Shown here: positions 44,534 through 48,108 of the stretch, one piece after another
How positions within the stretch are numbered: position 1 is the first letter of the stretch
Layout: each line of letters starts with the position of its first letter
Source of the DNA: JACMNW01 sp043721855
Lineage (GTDB): Bacteria > Pseudomonadota > Alphaproteobacteria > Rhodobacterales > Rhodobacteraceae
Direction of reading: 5' to 3'
DNA length: 48,108 nucleotides
Assembly: GCA_043721855.1 (NCBI GenBank)
Contig: JAYSPY010000150.1
Coordinates: 1-48,108, forward strand
Position numbers and translations under genes: made by a program
Notes under the pieces: generated by a model
What the model saw: only the letters and a program-made list of their open reading frames with translations
What the model was told of the DNA's origin: nothing
Databases searched by the model: none

Positions 44534-45409
44534 GTGACAGTGCCCCGCATGCCGGGCGACTGGCCCAATCGCAGCTTTGCCCGCCGAGTCTCGTCAGGTT
44601 CGCATGATTGGTGCGTGCTGGATATGGGGTCCGGCCCGGTGGTTTTGCTGCTGCACGGCGCGGGCGGATCGGGGCATAGTTTCCGCAACCTGATACCGCT
44701 GCTTGCGCCGCATTACCGGGTGATCGTGCCAGATCTGCCGGGTCAGGGGTTTACCCGGACGGGCGCGCGGGGGCGGTTTGGGTTGGACGCGATGGCAGCT
44801 GATCTGGCAGCTTTATGCCGCACGGAAGGCTTGGCCCCGGTGGCGATTATCGGCCATTCAGCAGGCGGCGCGATTGCGCTGCGCATGGCAGAGATGATGA
44901 AATCCGCACCCTGCGTCATTGGCATAAATGCCGCACTTGGCGAATTTGAAGGCGCTGCGGGGGTGCTGTTCCCGCTGATGGCGAAGGTGCTGGCATTGCT
45001 GCCGTTGATCCCGACTGTGGTGTCGCGGTTGTGGGGAACGGCCGCGCGCGTGCAGGGGCTTTTGGCAACAACCGGATCGAAGATCGAACCTGCCGGGCGC
45101 GCGCAATATTTGACACTGGTGCAAGATGCCGGCCATATCGAGGGCACTTTGGGCATGATGGCGCAATGGCGGCTTGAAGGCCTCGTCGCGCGGTTTGTGG
45201 CCATAGCGAACCCGGTGTTGCTGCTGGCTTCAAGCGGCGACCGCGCCGTGCCCGCCCGCATTTCACAAAATGCAGCGGCAAAGTTGCCCGGTGCTGAAGG
45301 GGTTGTTTTGCCAAGGTTTGGCCATTTGGTGCATGAAGAGGCGGCGGAGGCCGTGGCGGCTGTTATCTTGCCATGGATGGATCGGCAGCTTGCGGCGCAG
45401 ACCACTTAA
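44534..45409 (+). CDS. bchO: BchO, alpha/beta hydrolase of the Mg-chelatase operon
   Basis: 291 residues from a GTG two bases after the bchD stop (VTVPRMPGDWPNRSFARRVS). HGAGGSGHSFRNL is the oxyanion loop, GHSAGGAIALRMAE the Ser elbow, and the catalytic His is in FGHLVHEEAAE near the end. In purple bacteria bchO always follows bchID; its reaction is unknown, with a supporting role in Mg insertion assumed. The frame has no lesion. Confidence 0.9.
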   Translation: MTVPRMPGDWPNRSFARRVSSGSHDWCVLDMGSGPVVLLLHGAGGSGHSFRNLIPLLAPHYRVIVPDLPGQGFTRTGARGRFGLDAMAADLAALCRTEGLAPVAIIGHSAGGAIALRMAEMMKSAPCVIGINAALGEFEGAAGVLFPLMAKVLALLPLIPTVVSRLWGTAARVQGLLATTGSKIEPAGRAQYLTLVQDAGHIEGTLGMMAQWRLEGLVARFVAIANPVLLLASSGDRAVPARISQNAAAKLPGAEGVVLPRFGHLVHEEAAEAVAAVILPWMDRQLAAQTT

Positions 45410-45463
45410 GGTGATACATGCGAATTGACATGTTACATATTGAAATTGTTTATTTTTAACAGA

Positions 45464-46009
45464 TTAAGTTGCGCCGAAAATACGGTCCATATGATCCGAT
45501 AAATAAATGCGCAACCACGGGGTATAGGCGGCCGGATCACGGGTCACGTCGGCAGCCAGTTCAGAAAGATCGACCCAACGCGCGGCCATCACTTCATCCG
45601 GATTGCAGATGATCCTTAAGCTTGCAGGCGCTTTGGCCACAAAAATATCGACCAACTCATGTTCAATCAAACCATTGCCAACCTCGGCCCTGTATTCCAC
45701 GCGGTCGGCGAAAACAGCGTTCAATGCAGTGATGCCAAGTTCTTCGTCCAGCCTGCGCACCGCACAAACCTGTGCGTCTTCATCCCAGCGGGGATGTGTG
45801 CAGCAAGTATTCGCCCAAAGCCCCGGCGTGTGATATTTGGCCAATGCACGGCGCTGGATCAACACACGCGTGCCATCCATTACGAACACCGAGACGGCTT
45901 TGTGACGCAGGCCGCGCTGATGCACCTCCAGCTTGCCAACCGGCGTAAGCTGACCGTCAACCCAAGCCGGGATCATCTCTTCGGCTGAAGCGATGGTGGC
46001 GGTTGTCAT
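45464..46009 (-). CDS. idi: Isopentenyl-diphosphate delta-isomerase, type I
   Basis: 181 residues from the ATG at 46009, whose ATGA overlaps the bchP stop. Nudix-like IPP isomerase motifs are complete: HKAVSVFVMDGTRVLIQRRA, WANTCCTHPRWDEDAQVCAV with the catalytic Cys, and RRLDEELGI for metal binding; the second catalytic Glu lies in NGLIEHELVDIF. It interconverts IPP and DMAPP. In this cluster it boosted carotenoid and phytol supply; it can still serve quinone and other isoprenoid synthesis, which may explain its intact state. Confidence 0.94.
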   Translation of the reverse strand: MTTATIASAEEMIPAWVDGQLTPVGKLEVHQRGLRHKAVSVFVMDGTRVLIQRRALAKYHTPGLWANTCCTHPRWDEDAQVCAVRRLDEELGITALNAVFADRVEYRAEVGNGLIEHELVDIFVAKAPASLRIICNPDEVMAARWVDLSELAADVTRDPAAYTPWLRIYLSDHMDRIFGAT

Positions 46010-46950
46010 GTCCAAACCGGAGAGACCAGCCGCAAGATATGGGCCATGTTTTTCAGGCCGATTTTCAGATGCGCCAGCGGCCGGGCAGAGACTGGTTTTT
46101 TGTTCATATACGCCTCGAATGTCAGTTTTTGCACATCGACATCGTGGCACAGGCTGACAAACCGTTCACGACGTTCATCGGATTTGTAATAGGCATCTTG
46201 CATCACGCGCAGCACTTTGAACACCGTGCCATGTTCTTTCATGAACATCTTGCGGGCAAGGCCAAGGTCTTTGACCCGGCCCGAGGCCAGACACGCCTGC
46301 GCCGCCGTTGCTGCCGCCCTGCCCCCGGCCATTGCATAGAAAATGCCTGCGCCGGACGACGGTGCGACAACGCCTGCCGCGTCGCCCGCAAGCACCACAT
46401 CACGGCCATTGTCCCCGCGGTCCATCGGCGCAAGCGGGATCGGCGCACCTTCGCGGCGGATGGTTTCACAGCCCGAAAGACCCGCCGATGCGCGCAGATC
46501 GGCGGTGGCTTTTTTCAGATCAACGCCGTCGATTCCGGTGCCCATACCGATGCTGGCGTGTTCGCCGTGCGGGAAAACCCAGCCGTAGAAGTCGGGCGAT
46601 ATTCTGCCGTCATAAATCACATCACAGCGCGTCGGATCATAATCTGCATTCGCCGCAGCAACCGATTCCGGGGCTTTGACGATTTCATGACAGGCAATGA
46701 CGTAGGGAACTTTATCGCCGCCCGGAACCTCGGTCTTGGCGACGATAGAGCGCGCGCCATCGGCACCGATGATCAGTTTGGTGGTCAGACGCCGCTCAAT
46801 GCCACTGGGCTTTTCGCGGTAAACCACATGGGTTTCGTCCGCGTCGCGTTCAATCCGAAGATAGGTGCCGGTGAGCCGTTCCGCCCCGGCCGATGCAGCG
46901 CGTGCGCGCAGAAATTCGTCGAAATGTTCGCGGTCAACCATGCCGACATA
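46006..46950 (-). pseudogene. bchP: bchP 3' part (geranylgeranyl reductase), fused to lhaA
   Basis: From GMVDREHFDEFLRARAASAG to the stop the text is normal BchP: LIIGADGARSIVAKTEVPGG, GWVFPHGEHASIGMGTG and VVLAGDAAGVVAPSSGAGIF. About the first 100 residues with the dinucleotide-binding GxGxxG are missing. The reading frame is continuous with the lhaA fragment upstream, giving a 468-residue open frame. The reductase cannot bind FAD normally and is almost certainly inactive. Confidence 0.88.
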
Positions 46951-47440
46951 GCCCGCGAACGGCTCCAGTATCAGGTCTTGCAGGTTGTAGGCCGTCATCG
47001 AGGCAAAGACGAAGATGGTGAACGCCCGCGCGCGCGGGTCGACCCACATTTCGGATAGAACTTCGGAAAACTTCATTGCGCGTTTCGGGGCGGGGTGTGT
47101 GATGGTGGTTTCCTGGCCCCACAGGCCGATCAGCGTCAGAGCCAGTGCAATGACCGCAACGCCGGCGGTTACAGCGACCAGCCGGGCTGGCGTGTAGGGA
47201 TCAAGAAGTTGTCCCGCGACAATCGCCGTGACAACAAGACCGAAGATCATCATGATCCAAACTGCGCTGCCAGCGGCCGCTTGCCGCCTTTCATCTACTT
47301 TTTCGGCCAACAGGGCCAACAGGTTGGTGCCGCCAGCACCGATGCCAAGGCCGATCAGCAAGAACGATGGCACAGCGGCGGTAATGCCCAAGGTCGGCGC
47401 GGTTTGCATCAAACGAAGCGAAAAGGCAGCAGCGATTGCA
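46950..47440 (-). pseudogene. lhaA: lhaA/pucC-like (BCH2 family) central fragment
   Basis: About 155 codons survive: VPSFLLIGLGIGAGGTNLLA, AGSAVWIMMIFGLVVTAIVA and FASMTAYNLQDLILEPFAG, the well-known middle of the bacteriochlorophyll delivery/LH assembly protein (orf428 of Rhodobacter). About 100 N-terminal residues and the C-terminal half are deleted. The 5' junction is to bchG near 47440, the 3' junction in frame to bchP. Confidence 0.82.
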
Positions 47441-48108
47441 CCCGCATCGCGGCAAATTGCACAAACAGGCAGGCGCTAATCGCCAAAGCATGCCAAGGGC
47501 GGCCCCAGACAAGCAGCAGGGCAATCACCAAAAGCTGCGCCAATGCCCTGACCGTACAGGCCACTCGCGCGGCTACATCGGGGCCAAGCGTCACGGGAAG
47601 TGACCGCACGCCGTGCAGCTTGTCACCTTCCAGCGCTTTGAAATCATTCAACGTCATGATGCCATGCGCGCCAAACGCATACAGGCAGGCGAGTGTGATG
47701 ATCTGAAACGACGGCAAGCCGCCAGACAAGACAGCAGCACCCGTAAACCACGGCAAGCCTTCATAGCACAGGCCAACCAACCCCGGCCCCTACCAGCCAG
47801 ACCGTTTCAAGCGCACCGGTTCGGCGGAATAGGCCCAGACCGCCAACACGCCAAACACAGTTGCGGCAAAGCCCCACGGCCCCAGCAGCCAACCGACTGC
47901 CAAAGATATCACCGACATCGCAAGTGCGATCCACAATCCCCAACGGCCTGGAATGCGGCCCGATGGGATCGGGCGGTTTGGTTCATTCACAGCATCTACG
48001 TGGCGGTCGCACCAATCATTTGCGGCCTGGTTCATGCCGCAAACAATCGGGCCTGACAGCACCCTGCCAAGAGCGACCATTGGCCATGATCCTGTGGACC
48101 AGACGCCC
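47420..48108 (-). pseudogene. bchG: bchG (bacteriochlorophyll synthase), nonsense and 3' truncation
   Basis: The gene enters from the right edge and reads MNQAANDWCDRHVDAVNEPN, RPIPSGRIPGRWGL (the prenyl-diphosphate-binding NDxxDxxxD region), then at 47790-47792 TAG replaces a Trp codon of the conserved GWWG. The same frame continues: GLCYEGLPWFTGAAVLSGGL and LNDFKALEGDKLHGVRSLPV. After MRV near 47445 the sequence no longer matches and a stop follows; the last 30-40 residues are lost. The N-terminus is outside the window. Confidence 0.88.

Noticed and set aside
43265..45409. A 714-residue open frame read as a BchD-BchO fusion protein
   Set aside because: The central part (about 44260-44530) is bchD read in the wrong frame; true BchD text continues in another frame and ends at 44531, and BchO has its own GTG at 44534. 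The long frame is an accident of a GC-rich frameshift.
45410..45463. PpsR site between bchO and idi
   Set aside because: TGT and ACA triplets are present but none is spaced by 12 bases; the gap is between convergent genes.
38764..47792. Three in-frame TAG codons (crtF/bchY, crtE, bchG) might indicate amber recoding
   Set aside because: They occur only in genes that also have deletions or frameshifts, there is a TAA in crtD as well, and no pyrrolysine or suppressor machinery is seen. Simple nonsense mutation is enough.

Overview
The window looks chromosomal, from an alphaproteobacterium of the Rhodobacteraceae (Roseobacter-type). It is GC-rich and carries a Rhodobacter-order photosynthesis gene cluster (PGC), a DUF2497/TolC/isoaspartate methyltransferase block, a DUF6280-like gene beside EF-P, and pntAB. 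No rRNA, tRNA or CRISPR array was seen. All identifications are by eye from translations; no database search was run.

Region 1 (1-14.9 kb) is a carbohydrate/polyol catabolic island between mobile-element scars. On the left are the 3' end of an IS630-type transposase gene and a tyrosine-recombinase fragment. On the right is a wrecked IS3-type element. Between them lie two complete RbsABC-like import systems (534-4080 minus; 10452-14237 plus), a zinc-dependent dehydrogenase, a GlpD/EryB-like FAD dehydrogenase, a PfkB kinase, a SorC-type regulator and an alpha/beta hydrolase with an Asp nucleophile. Similar 12-bp dyads in three of the promoters suggest one regulon. The likely logic is uptake, phosphorylation and oxidation of a polyol or unusual sugar; the substrate cannot be told from sequence.

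Region 2 (14.9-35.4 kb) is mostly housekeeping and accessory metabolism: a PAP2 phosphatase, pntAB with a clear terminator, a membrane methyltransferase, kynU and kynA, an L,D-transpeptidase, a D-lyxose isomerase, a glutamine amidotransferase, a GNAT/class V aminotransferase pair, an MsbA-like exporter, a YgfZ-like protein, EF-P, DUF6280, a DUF2497 (PopZ-like) protein with a 9x7-residue repeat, TolC and an isoaspartate methyltransferase homologue.

Region 3 (35.4 kb to the end) is the main discovery: a PGC caught in decay. Gene order and strand match the ancestral order exactly: pufLM(C)-pufA-pufB-pufQ-bchZYXC-crtF-crtE | crtD-crtC | tspO-crtB-crtI | crtA-bchI-bchD-bchO | idi-bchP-lhaA-bchG. 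However, a series of deletions join the middles of neighbouring genes (pufL, crtF/bchY, inside crtE, crtD/crtC, tspO/crtI, crtI/bchD, lhaA/bchP, bchG/lhaA), and frameshifts or nonsense codons hit bchZ, crtE, crtD, bchD, bchG and the crtF/bchY chimera. Only pufQ, pufB, pufA, tspO, bchO and idi are intact, together with a PpsR/CrtJ-type operator pair at the crtE/crtD promoter and the pufA-pufL hairpin. The lineage has very probably lost phototrophy recently, unless a second functional cluster exists elsewhere.
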